From: Streptomyces spiroverticillatus
GTDB lineage: Bacteria; Actinomycetota; Actinomycetes; Streptomycetales; Streptomycetaceae
Assembly (NCBI GenBank): GCA_014650415.1
Contig: BMUX01000001.1
Coordinates: 310,001-374,000, forward strand
Direction of reading: 5' to 3'
DNA: 64,000 bases
Part shown: positions 9,135 to 16,861 of the stretch, one piece after another
Layout of the letters: each line of letters begins with the position of its first letter
How positions within the stretch are numbered: position 1 is the stretch's first letter
Notes under the pieces: model-generated
What the model was told of the DNA's origin: nothing
Database searches by the model: none
Seen by the model: only the letters and a program-made list of their open reading frames with translations
Made by a program: the position numbers and the translations under genes

Positions 9135-9764
9135 ATGAAGTCCCGGAGGATCTGGGTGGGGGCGGCTTCGGCCGTACTGCTGCTGACGGTGTCGGCGTGC
9201 GGCGGCGGGGACTCCGGCGACGGCGCGACGGAGTCCGGGAAGGGCGGCGGGGCCTCCCAGGCGGGCCTGACCGACCCTGCGTCGCCCGTCAAGGACGCCA
9301 AGACCCTGGACGGGGCGCTGCTGCGGGCGGCGGACCTGCCGAAGGGCTGGAAGGAGGACGCGCAGGGCGACAACGGGGGCATCAAGGCGCAGGCGGCCTC
9401 CTGCGACGGCCCGTGCGACGGCCTCGCCTACGAGGGCGTGGGCAACTACACGGACGCGAGCGGTTCGCTGGTCGGTACGAGCGTGAAGGCGTACGGCAGC
9501 AAGGGTGCGGCCGAGGCGGGCTACAAGGAGGAGACGAAGCTGGCCTCCGACGCGACGGCGGAGAAGGGCCCGGCTGTCGGCAACACCACCACCTACGTGA
9601 AGTCCGGCGAGGACGCGGACAGTGCGCTGCGGGTCGTCCACTTCCGGGTGGGCACGGTGGTCGTGGCCGTCTCCCAGGAGTACCGCAGCAAGGACACGAC
9701 GGGCCTCTCGAAGTTCGCCTCGGACCAGGCGGCCCGCCTCGAACAGGCCCTCAAGGGCTCCTGA
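9135..9764 (+). CDS. Secreted lipoprotein, function unknown
   Basis: A 209-residue protein with a lipoprotein signal peptide: MKSRR, a hydrophobic core, then a VSAC lipobox with Cys22. A low-complexity Gly/Ser/Asp linker follows. The mature domain starts near LDGALLRAADLPKGW, resembling the small actinobacterial lipoproteins in which each motif ends DLPxGW, and has two close cysteines (CDGPCDG, about 94-98). ATG at 9135 follows GAGATGACGAGG-like purine-rich DNA. A monocistronic unit is likely, since the next gene begins 225 bp on, after a repeat element. Probably anchored to the outer face of the membrane. Confidence 0.85.
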   Translation: MKSRRIWVGAASAVLLLTVSACGGGDSGDGATESGKGGGASQAGLTDPASPVKDAKTLDGALLRAADLPKGWKEDAQGDNGGIKAQAASCDGPCDGLAYEGVGNYTDASGSLVGTSVKAYGSKGAAEAGYKEETKLASDATAEKGPAVGNTTTYVKSGEDADSALRVVHFRVGTVVVAVSQEYRSKDTTGLSKFASDQAARLEQALKGS

Positions 9765-9830
9765 CCGTCGGGCGGGGGGCGGGGCCGGACACGTCCGGGG
9801 GGGCGAGGTGCGGGTGGGGGCGGTGTCCGG

Positions 9831-9916
9831 GCGGGCCCGGATCGGGCGGGCCCGGATCGGGCGGGCCGCCCCCTTGCCCGCCCATTCCGCCCCCGGGGGG
9901 GGGACCGCCCCCGCCC
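9831..9916 (+). repeat. Dispersed GC-rich palindromic leader element, copy 1 (no array)
   Basis: This copy has the core GGGCCCGGATCGGGCGGGCC (with GGGCCCGGATCGGGC doubled), then CGCCCCCTTGCCCGCCC and a CCCCCGGGGGGG tract. The same core recurs at 29597-29658 and 49630-49692. In those places it is followed by iterated CGCCCAAGGGG units, which are absent here. It lies in the gap between a lipoprotein and an APH-fold gene and is strongly self-complementary. Confidence 0.8.
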
Positions 9917-9989
9917 CGAAACCCGGTCGACACCGGGACGGACCCGGTGCTGGGATGCCCCGGAAGCCCCCCCTCCCGGAAGGACCCCC

Positions 9990-10871
9990 GTGACCGGCCA
10001 GGACCTCGCCCGCACCCTCCTCAAGGAGCAGTTCCCCGCCTGGGCCGACCTCCCCCTCCGCCCCTTCGCCCCCGCCGGCTCCGACCACGTCATCCACCGC
10101 CTCGGCGACGACATGGCCGTCCGCCTCCCCCGGGGCGACTGGGCCGCCGGCCAGGCCGTCAAGGAGCACCGCTGGCTCCCCCGCATCGCCCCGCACCTCC
10201 CCCTCGCCGTCCCCACCCCCCTCGCCCTCGGCAGACCCACGGACGCCTACCCGTACCACTGGTCCGTCGCCCGCTGGCTCGACGGCAGCACCCCCACCCC
10301 CGAAACCCAACACCCCTCCACCCCGACCCAGTTGGCGGCCTTCCTCCACGCCCTCCACGCCCTCCCTCCCACCACCGACCCCCTCCCCACCCCCACCCTC
10401 CCCTCCTACGACCCCGGCACCCGCCGCGCCATCACCGCCACCGCGCACGTCTTCGACGCCCCCGCCATGACCGCCCTCTGGGAAGCCGCCCTGCGCGCAC
10501 CCCACGACCCCGCCCGGGACCGCTGGCTGCACGGCAACTTCCACACCGGCAACCTCCTCGCCGACACCGACGGCCGCATCACCGCCGTCATCGACTTCGG
10601 CGGGTTCGGCGTCGGCGACCCGTCCCTCGACCTGATAGTGGCGTACACCCTCCTGACCCCCGGCTCCCGTGCCGCCTTCCGTGAGGCCCTCGCCCCCGAC
10701 GACGCCACCTGGCTGCGCGGCATGGGCTGGGCACTGGCCACGGGCCTCAACGCGTACACGCACCACGCCGCCACGAACCCCCGCGTCGCCGCCCAGACCG
10801 GCCGCCAAATCACCCAGGCGCTCGCCGAGTTCGGCCTGGCGGCGCGCACCGGGCTGCACCGCGCCCCGTAG
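9990..10871 (+). CDS. Aminoglycoside phosphotransferase-fold protein with Asp-to-Asn change in the catalytic loop
   Basis: A 293-residue APH/choline-kinase-like protein. The N-lobe is recognisable by HVIHRLGDDMAVRLPR. The hinge and alpha-helical C-lobe include WSVARWLDG (about 91-99). The Brenner loop reads LHGNFHTGN (180-188) instead of HGDxxxxN, so the usual catalytic base Asp is Asn183; the metal-binding IDFGG (Asp202) is intact. Known family members phosphorylate aminoglycosides, macrolides or small metabolites; with Asn183 activity may be reduced or changed. The start at 9990 follows GGAAGGACCCCC. It is a single gene whose closest neighbour is DUF3592, 33 bp downstream in the same direction. 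Resistance should not be assumed. Confidence 0.85.
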   Translation: MTGQDLARTLLKEQFPAWADLPLRPFAPAGSDHVIHRLGDDMAVRLPRGDWAAGQAVKEHRWLPRIAPHLPLAVPTPLALGRPTDAYPYHWSVARWLDGSTPTPETQHPSTPTQLAAFLHALHALPPTTDPLPTPTLPSYDPGTRRAITATAHVFDAPAMTALWEAALRAPHDPARDRWLHGNFHTGNLLADTDGRITAVIDFGGFGVGDPSLDLIVAYTLLTPGSRAAFREALAPDDATWLRGMGWALATGLNAYTHHAATNPRVAAQTGRQITQALAEFGLAARTGLHRAP

Positions 10872-10904
10872 CCGGACCCGCCCCCGGGGACTACCGTCCC
10901 CACC

Positions 10905-11381
10905 ATGTCCGGCCGCCGCCCGCGCCGCACGCTCAGCCCGGCTCTGGTCGGTGCCGTGCTGGCGCTGCTCGTCGCCGTGGGGTGCCTGTCGGCCGCGGGC
11001 AGGCAGTGGGCGTACGGGGAGTTGATCGACGACGCGCCGGTCCGGGTCGAGGGGCGGATCACCGCCGCCACCACCCACCGCAACAAGACCACCGACTACA
11101 CGGTCACCTACACCGTCCGCGGCCGCACCTACCGCTCCACCACCCTCAGCCTCGACCGCCTCGCCACCACCCCCTCCGTGGGCGCCCCCGTCCCCCTGGA
11201 GGTCGCCTCCGCCAACCCCGCCGTCGCCCGCGTCCGGGGCGCGAACCTCCCCGACGACGACCTCCCGCCCCTCCTCGTCCTGGGCGCGCTGACCGCCCTG
11301 ATCCTGCTGATCGGCCTGGCCCGGAAGGCGGCGGTCAACGCCCGCACGGCACGCAGAAGCAGGCGCAAGGGCGGGGGCTGA
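10905..11381 (+). CDS. DUF3592-type small membrane protein
   Basis: A 158-residue protein with two predicted membrane helices flanking an extracytoplasmic beta domain: about 14-32 (LVGAVLALLVAVGCLSAAG) and about 123-140 (PPLLVLGALTALILLIGLA). The intervening region has the DUF3592 pattern: VEGRITAATTHRNK, then YTVTYTVRGRTYRSTT and a PVPLEV block. The C-terminus is Lys/Arg-rich and presumably cytoplasmic. It lies 33 bp after the APH-fold gene and may be co-transcribed. Function unknown. Confidence 0.8.
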   Translation: MSGRRPRRTLSPALVGAVLALLVAVGCLSAAGRQWAYGELIDDAPVRVEGRITAATTHRNKTTDYTVTYTVRGRTYRSTTLSLDRLATTPSVGAPVPLEVASANPAVARVRGANLPDDDLPPLLVLGALTALILLIGLARKAAVNARTARRSRRKGGG

Positions 11382-11673
11382 CCCGCTCCCCTCCACCTCG
11401 CCGTGAGCCCGGACATACCGCGGAAGTTGTACGCGGCCGGGCCTACCGCGCGAGTTGCAGACCAAGCTCAACCGGCCGGGTGACGACGCCCCTTCCGCCC
11501 GCCCCTAGATTCGTCGTTCGGCACGCCTGGGCCGCATCCCGCAGGACTATTACCGTACGTAACCGATCGGTAACAGATCGCGGGCAGTGCGCGTGACCCT
11601 CCACCCCCGAGGCAAACTCTGCTTGCCATTGCATGACGAACCAGCCGAAATCGGCTTTCCACGGGGACTCACC
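11382..11673 (+). other. Intergenic region upstream of the DUF4232 lipoprotein
   Basis: I see no gene here. The only structure is around 11550-11575: TTACCGTACGTAA-like symmetry followed by the 10-bp palindrome ACCGATCGGT at 11562-11571. This is AT-richer than its surroundings and probably part of the promoter for the gene at 11674. The assignment as an operator is speculative. Confidence 0.4.
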
Positions 11674-12429
11674 ATGAACACCAGCACACCCAACACCCGT
11701 ACGACCGACCGCACTTGGAAAGTCTGCGCGGCGACAGCCCTCGCAGCCGCCGCCCTGCTGGGCGCGACCGCCTGCCAGCCGGGCTCCTCCACTGGCTCCT
11801 CCGGCTCCCCCAGCAACCCCCCGCAGGCCGGCGCCGCCCCCGACGTCCCGGGCTCCTCCGCACCGAAGCCCGCCGAGACCGCGGGCGACAACGGCAAGAA
11901 CGGCGACAGCGGCAAGGGAACCGGAAACAGCTCCGGCAAGGGCGACGGAAAGGGCTCCGGGACCGGCTCCGGCAGCACGGCGGCGACCCCCTGCGAGCCC
12001 GAGACCGTCGACATCACCGCCACCAACGTGGACGCCAAGGGCGCCCCCGCCCGCCACCTCAAGCTGACCGCCCTCAACACCGGTGCGAAGACCTGCACTC
12101 TGTACCACTACCCGATCACCCAGCTCGGCCCCGACGCGGGCGCGCCCGCGAAGCTTCTCGAAGGCGCCGAGATCAACGAGCCGACGGTGCTCAAGCCGGG
12201 CGCGAAGGCCTATGCGGGTGTGCTGGTGGCCGGCGGCGGCATGGACGAGTACGAGATCACGGTCATCGACGTGACCCTCCAGGGCCGCAAGAAGCTGACG
12301 AACGTCGGCGAGGCCAAGCGGGTGGCGCTCCCGGCCGGCGTGAAGGTCCTCTACGGCGACGACGGCCAGCGCGTCACGGAGTGGTCCCTCTCGGAGGGCA
12401 TCGCGATGCGCCCCATCACGCAGCGCTGA
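11674..12429 (+). CDS. DUF4232 domain lipoprotein
   Basis: A 251-residue protein. ATG at 11674 follows CGGGGA and puts a twin hydrophobic signal peptide with lipobox GATAC (Cys34) at the N-terminus; upstream in-frame codons to 11587 add nothing coding-like. Residues about 35-105 are a Ser/Gly/Lys/Pro-rich disordered linker that tethers the domain to the membrane. The C-terminal DUF4232 domain begins at CEPETVDITAT and has the second family cysteine at KTCTLYHYP, then WSLSEG near the end. Typical of Streptomyces surface lipoproteins of unknown function. Convergent with the small minus-strand gene at 12464. Confidence 0.85.
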   Translation: MNTSTPNTRTTDRTWKVCAATALAAAALLGATACQPGSSTGSSGSPSNPPQAGAAPDVPGSSAPKPAETAGDNGKNGDSGKGTGNSSGKGDGKGSGTGSGSTAATPCEPETVDITATNVDAKGAPARHLKLTALNTGAKTCTLYHYPITQLGPDAGAPAKLLEGAEINEPTVLKPGAKAYAGVLVAGGGMDEYEITVIDVTLQGRKKLTNVGEAKRVALPAGVKVLYGDDGQRVTEWSLSEGIAMRPITQR

Positions 12430-12454
12430 CCGCAGCACGAACGCGGGCCACCCA

Positions 12455-12477
12455 CGCGGCCGTTCACTCCGGCCGCG
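12455..12477. terminator. Bidirectional hairpin between convergent genes
   Basis: Perfect stem CGCGGCCG / CGGCCGCG with a 7-nt loop. It lies 26 bp past the stop of the DUF4232 lipoprotein gene and overlaps the last codons of the minus-strand gene. There is no T-tract, as usual in Streptomyces. Confidence 0.5.
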
Positions 12478-12775
12478 CGGGGCCCGCCGCCCCGGGCGAA
12501 CGGGGCGGCTCCGTGCCCAGTTCCGCCACCAGACGGCTGGGCCAGTCCTCGTCGGCCAGTCCGGCACCGGCCAGGACGTCACGCCAGTCGCTGCGGGCGA
12601 GTTCGATCGCGCACCGGAGACGGGGAACGCTGCCCCGGGCGTACAGCACGACCGCCGCCCCGACCCGCTCGGTCCCGTCCGGGACCCCGTCGAGGAGCCG
12701 CTCGGCCTCCGCCGCGGAACCCGGTTCGGGAAAGTCGCGCGCGATGCGGCGTACGAGACGTGCGCTGAGGGCCAT
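12464..12775 (-). CDS. Conserved hypothetical protein, about 103 aa
   Basis: ATG at 12775 follows GGAACCCCG. The 103-residue acidic/Arg-rich soluble protein begins MALSARLVRRIARDFPEPGS and has LDGVPDGTERVGAAVVLYARG and LARSDWRDVLAGAGLADEDWP. I recognise this general pattern from hypothetical proteins in other Streptomyces genomes, but no function is known to me. No membrane helix or signal is present. It is convergent with the DUF4232 gene and divergent from the reductase at 12941. Confidence 0.7.
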   Translation of the reverse strand: MALSARLVRRIARDFPEPGSAAEAERLLDGVPDGTERVGAAVVLYARGSVPRLRCAIELARSDWRDVLAGAGLADEDWPSRLVAELGTEPPRSPGAAGPARPE

Positions 12776-12940
12776 CGGGGTTCCTCCGGTGGAGACGGCG
12801 GACAGGGTGGACGACGATCCGCCGAGGCTCCCGACCGCCCGACCGAGCCCACGGACCTCCGGACCTACGCCCATAGTGCCGACCCCACCGGTCCCCCAGC
12901 CCGATCCCCCACCCCATCCTCCCCAACTACCTTCCTCCAC

Positions 12941-13573
12941 ATGCGAATTGGAATCCTCGGCACCGGAAACGTGGCCCGCGCCCTCGCCCACGGCTGGCAG
13001 CAGGCCGGTCACGACGTACTCCTCGGCTCCCGCCACCCCAAGGAGCGGGAGGACCTCGGCCTCCCCGTCGCGGGCCTCGGCGAGACCGCCGCCCACGCGG
13101 AGGTACTGGTCAACGCGACCCCGGGCACCGTCTCCCTGGACCTCCTGCACTCCATCGGCGCGGAAGCCCTCACCGGCACCCTCCTCATCGACGTGGGCGT
13201 CGGCCTCTCCGACGACTACACCGAGCTCTCCCACCCCAACAGCAGCCTCGGCGAACAGATCCAGGCGGCCTTCCCCGACACCCCCGTCGTCAAGACGCTC
13301 TGCACGATGGACTCCGCCGTCATGACCGCCCCCGACGACCTCGAAGGCCCGAGCACCGTCTTCCTCTCCGGCGACGACGCAGCCGCCAAGGAGACCACCG
13401 GCCGCCTCCTGGCCGACCTGGGCTGGCCGCCCTCCGCCCAACTCGACCTCGGCGGCATCACCACCGCACGCGGCCAGGAGCACTTCGCCCTGCTCTTCAC
13501 GGGCATCGCCAACGGCCTGGGCTCGCACGTCTTCAACGTACGAGTGGTGCGACAGCAGTCAACGTCACTTTGA
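12941..13573 (+). CDS. NADPH-dependent F420 reductase-like oxidoreductase
   Basis: A 210-residue Rossmann-fold protein. The N-terminus MRIGILGTGNVARALA is the dinucleotide-binding GxGxxA motif. GSRHP at about 30-34 is the NADP-phosphate-binding SR motif typical of F420H2:NADP+ oxidoreductases and related pyrroline-carboxylate-reductase-like proteins. The C-terminal region (GGITTARGQEHFALL) fits the helical domain. F420 is widespread in actinomycetes, so a role in cofactor hydride transfer is plausible, but this short subfamily is often only annotated as NADP-binding. No operon partner. Confidence 0.8.
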   Translation: MRIGILGTGNVARALAHGWQQAGHDVLLGSRHPKEREDLGLPVAGLGETAAHAEVLVNATPGTVSLDLLHSIGAEALTGTLLIDVGVGLSDDYTELSHPNSSLGEQIQAAFPDTPVVKTLCTMDSAVMTAPDDLEGPSTVFLSGDDAAAKETTGRLLADLGWPPSAQLDLGGITTARGQEHFALLFTGIANGLGSHVFNVRVVRQQSTSL

Positions 13574-13692
13574 TCATTACCGGGACGCGTCGACGCCCCC
13601 ACTGCAAGACCGCCAACCGAACTGAAATGCGAACAGGGCGACGGGAGTTGGGCATCTCACCCCGCTCGTCCGGCACAGCAAGGGAGAACCTC

Positions 13693-14226
13693 GTGCGACG
13701 CCTTCTGACAGCGGCAGCAGCCGGAGCAGCGGCACTCGGGCTGCTCGGGCCGGTCACTGCGGCACACAGCGCACCGGCGAAAGCACCGGCGCAGGCAAGG
13801 GCGCAGGCACAAGCGCCGGCCGCCGTCGGCCAGTACATCTGGAACCTGCACGCCAACGGCGAGTTCTGCCTGACCCCCAAGGGGAACGGCAAGGCCAACG
13901 GCACGATCGTCACGCTCTGGACCTGCACCGACACCGCCCCCCAGAGATGGCACCGGGACTCCCGGGACCGCCTGGTGAACGACGCCAGCGGAAAGTGCCT
14001 GACACCGCAGGGCAACGCGTACAACACCAACGGGGCGGTCCTGACCCTGTGGACCTGCGGGACCAATGATTCGCAGGAGTGGTCGTCCAAGACCCGCACC
14101 TTGTTGCACGCCCACAGCTTCAAGGCGATCACACCCAAGGGAGGCAGTGTCGCGAACGGCGTCTACGCCACCTTGTGGACCAACAACGCCTACTCGTACC
14201 AGACGTGGGGCCTCACGGGCCGCTAG
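13693..14226 (+). CDS. Secreted ricin-type beta-trefoil lectin
   Basis: A 177-residue protein. The GTG start at 13693 is chosen because AGGGAGAA sits 4-11 nt upstream and the N-terminus then becomes a signal peptide (VRRLLTAAAAGAAALGLLG...AHSA). An Ala/Gln/Pro linker (KAPAQARAQAQAPA) follows. The rest is a single beta-trefoil with three QxW repeats: PQRWHR, SQEWSS and YQTWGL, each preceded by a TLWTC-like or TLWTN segment. Such domains bind galactose-type or polymer sugars; no catalytic domain is attached. Secreted, carbohydrate-binding role inferred. Confidence 0.85.
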   Translation: MRRLLTAAAAGAAALGLLGPVTAAHSAPAKAPAQARAQAQAPAAVGQYIWNLHANGEFCLTPKGNGKANGTIVTLWTCTDTAPQRWHRDSRDRLVNDASGKCLTPQGNAYNTNGAVLTLWTCGTNDSQEWSSKTRTLLHAHSFKAITPKGGSVANGVYATLWTNNAYSYQTWGLTGR

Positions 14227-14609
14227 CCGGAAGGGCCCGGATTCAGGAGGGCCGCCTGCGCACCGCCGTCGTCAGCCCCACGACAGCCCCACGGCAGAGA
14301 GCGTGGCGAACATCCAGGCGGTCACCTGCGCGGTCCAGGTCGCCAGCGTGCAGACGAACCCGGCCGCCCCTGTGCCGGTGCGGCACCCTGCCCGGCCGAT
14401 GCGCTGGACGAAGTGGCAGTCCGTACCCGTGCCCCCCACTCCACGGGGCCAGCGCGCTCATCCGCCGGGCGTTGCCCCGGAGGGGACGGCTCCCCGCAGC
14501 CACCGGCATACATCCCCATGCGGAAGTCGCCATTCGCCCGTGGGCCGGGGCGGGTACGAGTATCAGTGGGAGTAACTACCCTCCCCCTAAAGGAAGTTGG
14601 TGTCCGACT
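14227..14609. other. Intergenic region without a supported gene
   Basis: I find no convincing coding sequence in this 383-bp stretch. A minus-strand reading around 14260-14380 gives a short hydrophobic peptide (TWTAQVTAWMFATLSAVGL) without a start context, possibly a remnant. GTAACTACCCTCCCCCT precedes the purine-rich AAAGGAAG that likely serves the next gene. Confidence 0.4.
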
Positions 14610-15050
14610 TTGTTACGTCGATCCCCCGGGCGATCCACGACCGCAGCCGCAGCCGCTTCTGTGGCGCTCCTGCTCCTCACCTCCTGCACGAAGGACGACC
14701 CGACGTCCACCGAGGGCCTCGACCCCTTCCTGAGTACGTACGTCCAGCTGCTCAACGCGTCCGACGAGCCGGGTCTCGTACGTCACCTCGCGGCCCACCC
14801 CAGCGGCGACAAGGACGCGGCGGCGCGCATCGCCGAGTTCGGCGGGCAGGGCTGGAAGGTGGAGTGGACGAAGTCCTCCGAGTTCCCGGGCGTCTGGAAC
14901 GTGAAGCTCCGGGGGACCCGTACGCCGGGTTCGACCCCGGTGAACGTGAGCGAGGTGGTGGTCCGGGAGGACGGGGAGTGGTCGTTCGCGCCGATGCCGG
15001 GTGTCGTCCCCAAGCCGCCCAACGCGGCGGACACGACTCGTCCGGAGTGA
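14610..15050 (+). CDS. Small lipoprotein with TTG start and TTA second codon
   Basis: A 146-residue protein if TTG at 14610 is the start, the only in-frame start that gives a proper lipoprotein signal: basic RRSPGR, a hydrophobic ASVALLLL, and lipobox LTSC (Cys26). AAAGGAAG lies about 14 nt upstream, rather far. The mature part has DPFLSTYVQLLNASDEPGLVRHL and a beta-rich C-terminal half (WNVKLRGTRT, VNVSEVVVREDGEWSF), resembling a lumazine-binding/NTF2-like lipoprotein fold. The second codon is TTA (14613-14615). It is followed immediately by a decayed MFS gene. Function unknown. Confidence 0.6.
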   Translation: MLRRSPGRSTTAAAAASVALLLLTSCTKDDPTSTEGLDPFLSTYVQLLNASDEPGLVRHLAAHPSGDKDAAARIAEFGGQGWKVEWTKSSEFPGVWNVKLRGTRTPGSTPVNVSEVVVREDGEWSFAPMPGVVPKPPNAADTTRPE

Positions 15051-15480
15051 GGGTGTCCGGGCGATCGGGATCCTCACGCGTCTGACGGCCAGCGTCCCGC
15101 TCGCCGCGCCCGGGGCGGCGCTCGCGCTGATGGGGGTGGCCTGGGCGTGGGTCCTGGGGCCGGCGACGGTCTCCGCGCTCTCCTCGGCGCCGGAACGCCG
15201 GGCCGGACTCGCGATGGGCGCCTCCTGGACCTTCCACAACCTCGGCGGAGCGATCGGGCTCGCCGTCGGCGTCGTCCTGTACCGCGTCCAGGCCTCGACG
15301 AGCCTCGACTCGGCACTCCCCGGCGCGGCTGCGGGGACCTGGGCCGAGGAGGCGGCGGCCGACCCCTCGCGGGCCGCGGAACTGCCGGCCGAAAAAACCT
15401 CGTTGAGCGCGAGCGGGACCCCCAACACGAGCGCCAGTCGCCACACCCCGGAGGGGACGGTCGACCAGGCCACCACATGA
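15051..15480 (+). pseudogene. Remnant of an MFS transporter C-terminus
   Basis: The frame ending at 15480 encodes the last two or three helices of a drug-efflux-type MFS transporter: LALMGVAWAWVLGPATVSAL, then APERRAGLAMGASWTFHNLGG and AIGLAVGVVLYRV, with a hydrophilic tail. Everything upstream (about 350 residues in a full-length member) is missing, and no start codon with a ribosome-binding site precedes it. It directly abuts the lipoprotein gene, suggesting a deletion that fused an old transporter gene to this locus. Confidence 0.7.
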
Positions 15481-15631
15481 GCGGATATCACCACCCAACG
15501 CGGAGGCGGCAACGGCACGCGGGATTCGAGCCGAGATGGGCCCTTCGTCGTCATGCCCCGAACCTCTCGCCCCCCCACCCCAGCACGTCGTACCGCACAA
15601 CGATCCACCTCCCCCACACGGCGGAGAAAGC

Positions 15632-15695
15632 GGCACCCCGGCACCCCGGCACCCCGGCACCCCGGCACCCCGGCACCCCGGCACCCCGGCACCCC
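15632..15695. repeat. Perfect 8-bp tandem repeat, 8 units of GGCACCCC
   Basis: Eight uninterrupted copies of GGCACCCC over 64 bp, a number that can change by slippage. It is not in a convincing gene. It lies between the MFS remnant and the dispersed repeat upstream of the NB-ARC operon. Confidence 0.95.
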
Positions 15696-15711
15696 GGAGC
15701 CTCACACAACT

Positions 15712-16170
15712 AGGACACAAAGCCGGAAGAGTGTCCTACTTTCGCGCGCACCCCACCTCGCTCCACCGCCCCCCACCCCACCAACACAAGCCACCAGCTT
15801 GAACACCCACCCCCACCAGCGGCCAGCCGCCAAGCCCACACCGACAAGCCCATTCAGGTCGGCGCACCCCCACCGGCAGCAACCAACCCCACCCACCCGC
15901 CACCACGAACAACACCCCACCCACCCAGCGCCGGGCAACACACAACCGCCACCGCTTCCCGGCACCCCCACCCACCAACCCGCCACCCGGCAACGGCGCG
16001 CGACCACTTCCCGGCCTCCCCCAGGGCCATTTTTCGGCCGTCCTCCGCAAAACGAAACCAGCGCTGGAGGGGAGCCCGTCAAGGGTGGAGCGCATGCGAC
16101 ATCGGCGCAGCCGACGCGACGCAGGAGCGCCCTTGACGGGCTCCCCGGAAGCGCCACACTCCGGTCCAGA
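15712..16170. repeat. ~450-bp dispersed repeat, copy A
   Basis: Closely resembles 47061-47510. Shared landmarks in order: a GGACAC...GTGTCC hairpin with ACTTTCGCG after it, AGCTTGA, AGGTCGGCGCACCCCCACCG, CGCCACCACGAAC, CACCCACCCAG, CACCGCTTCCCGGC, a TTTTTCGG tract, AGCGCTGGAGGG, CCCGTCAAGGGTGGAGCG and GGCGCAGCCGACGCGACGCA. The hairpin here is TAGGACAC / GTGTCCTA (15711-15718 and 15731-15738). No believable gene on either strand. It ends about 200 bp before the NB-ARC operon and may carry its promoter region. Confidence 0.8.
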
Positions 16171-16369
16171 GGACGGCCCCAACAGCGCCCGGTCCGGGCA
16201 AGCAAGCCCCGCCCACCCACCTCGACGTACCGAGCCCACGACACATTGCCCAAGCACCCTGCGCATCCAGCACCCGAGGCCCTACGCGTTCTCGGCGAAC
16301 TGCACCGGCACCCCTCTTGGCCGTACGGCTTCCGGGGAAGGCTGGTCTCCCGACAGAAGGAAAAGCAGC

Positions 16370-16861
16370 ATGTTGCCAGAAGCGATGACGGCACTGGCCG
16401 CAGCCGGCGGCGCCGCAGTGGTGCAGGCCGCAGGCACGGACGCGTGGAACGGACTCCGCCGGCGCATAGCCACCTGGCTCGGCCGCGGAGACCGCCAGCG
16501 CGAGAGCGTGGAGCTGGAACGCCTCGACCGGACAGCAGCCGAGCTGGAGGCCGCCTCGGCCTCGGAAGCCACGGAGGCCGAGGCCGAGACCGTACGCATA
16601 CGCCACGAGGCAGGCTGGCAGGCCCGCATCGAAGCCCGGCTGGAGGACTTCGAGAGCGGAGAACGCGCCGAAGCAGCAGGGGAGTTGGAGGAGCTGCTCG
16701 CCCCCTACAGCGTCCGGGGCGACGTATCGGCGGGCGAGGGCGGCCAGGCCATCGGCGGCGACATGAAGATCAGCGCGTCGGACGGTTCGATCGCCGCGAA
16801 CATCATTCACGGGGGTGCCCACGTGGGCCGCCCTCCGGTGCCGGATCCGCCGCAGGGCTGA
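16370..16861 (+). CDS. Small coiled-coil partner of the NB-ARC protein
   Basis: A 163-residue protein. ATG at 16370 follows GAAGGAAAAGC. The N-terminal 35 residues are hydrophobic/Ala-rich (MTALAAAGGAAVVQAAGTDAW). Residues about 40-110 form a Glu/Arg-rich coiled coil (LERLDRTAAELEAASASE). The C-terminal part switches to a Gly/Ser beta-repeat-like tail (GDMKISASDGSIAANIIHGG), a pattern seen in small proteins encoded before NB-ARC-TPR genes, probably a self-associating or ligand-sensing tail. Its stop overlaps the following gene by 4 nt, so the two are translationally linked and likely interact. Confidence 0.75.
   Translation: MLPEAMTALAAAGGAAVVQAAGTDAWNGLRRRIATWLGRGDRQRESVELERLDRTAAELEAASASEATEAEAETVRIRHEAGWQARIEARLEDFESGERAEAAGELEELLAPYSVRGDVSAGEGGQAIGGDMKISASDGSIAANIIHGGAHVGRPPVPDPPQG

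Noticed and set aside
9990..10871. Calling the APH-fold gene an aminoglycoside resistance gene
   Set aside because: The catalytic Asp is replaced by Asn, and the family includes many non-resistance enzymes.
14243..14533. Minus-strand small membrane protein
   Set aside because: Only a short hydrophobic stretch, no start or ribosome-binding site, and frames around it do not look coding.
15632..15695. CRISPR or structured regulatory array at the GGCACCCC repeat
   Set aside because: Units are directly adjacent without spacers; it is a simple tandem repeat.
15553..16857. Extension of the NB-ARC protein 435 codons upstream in the same open frame
   Set aside because: The upstream part is translated repeat DNA (RHPGTPAP periodicity) and overlaps the well-supported coiled-coil gene.
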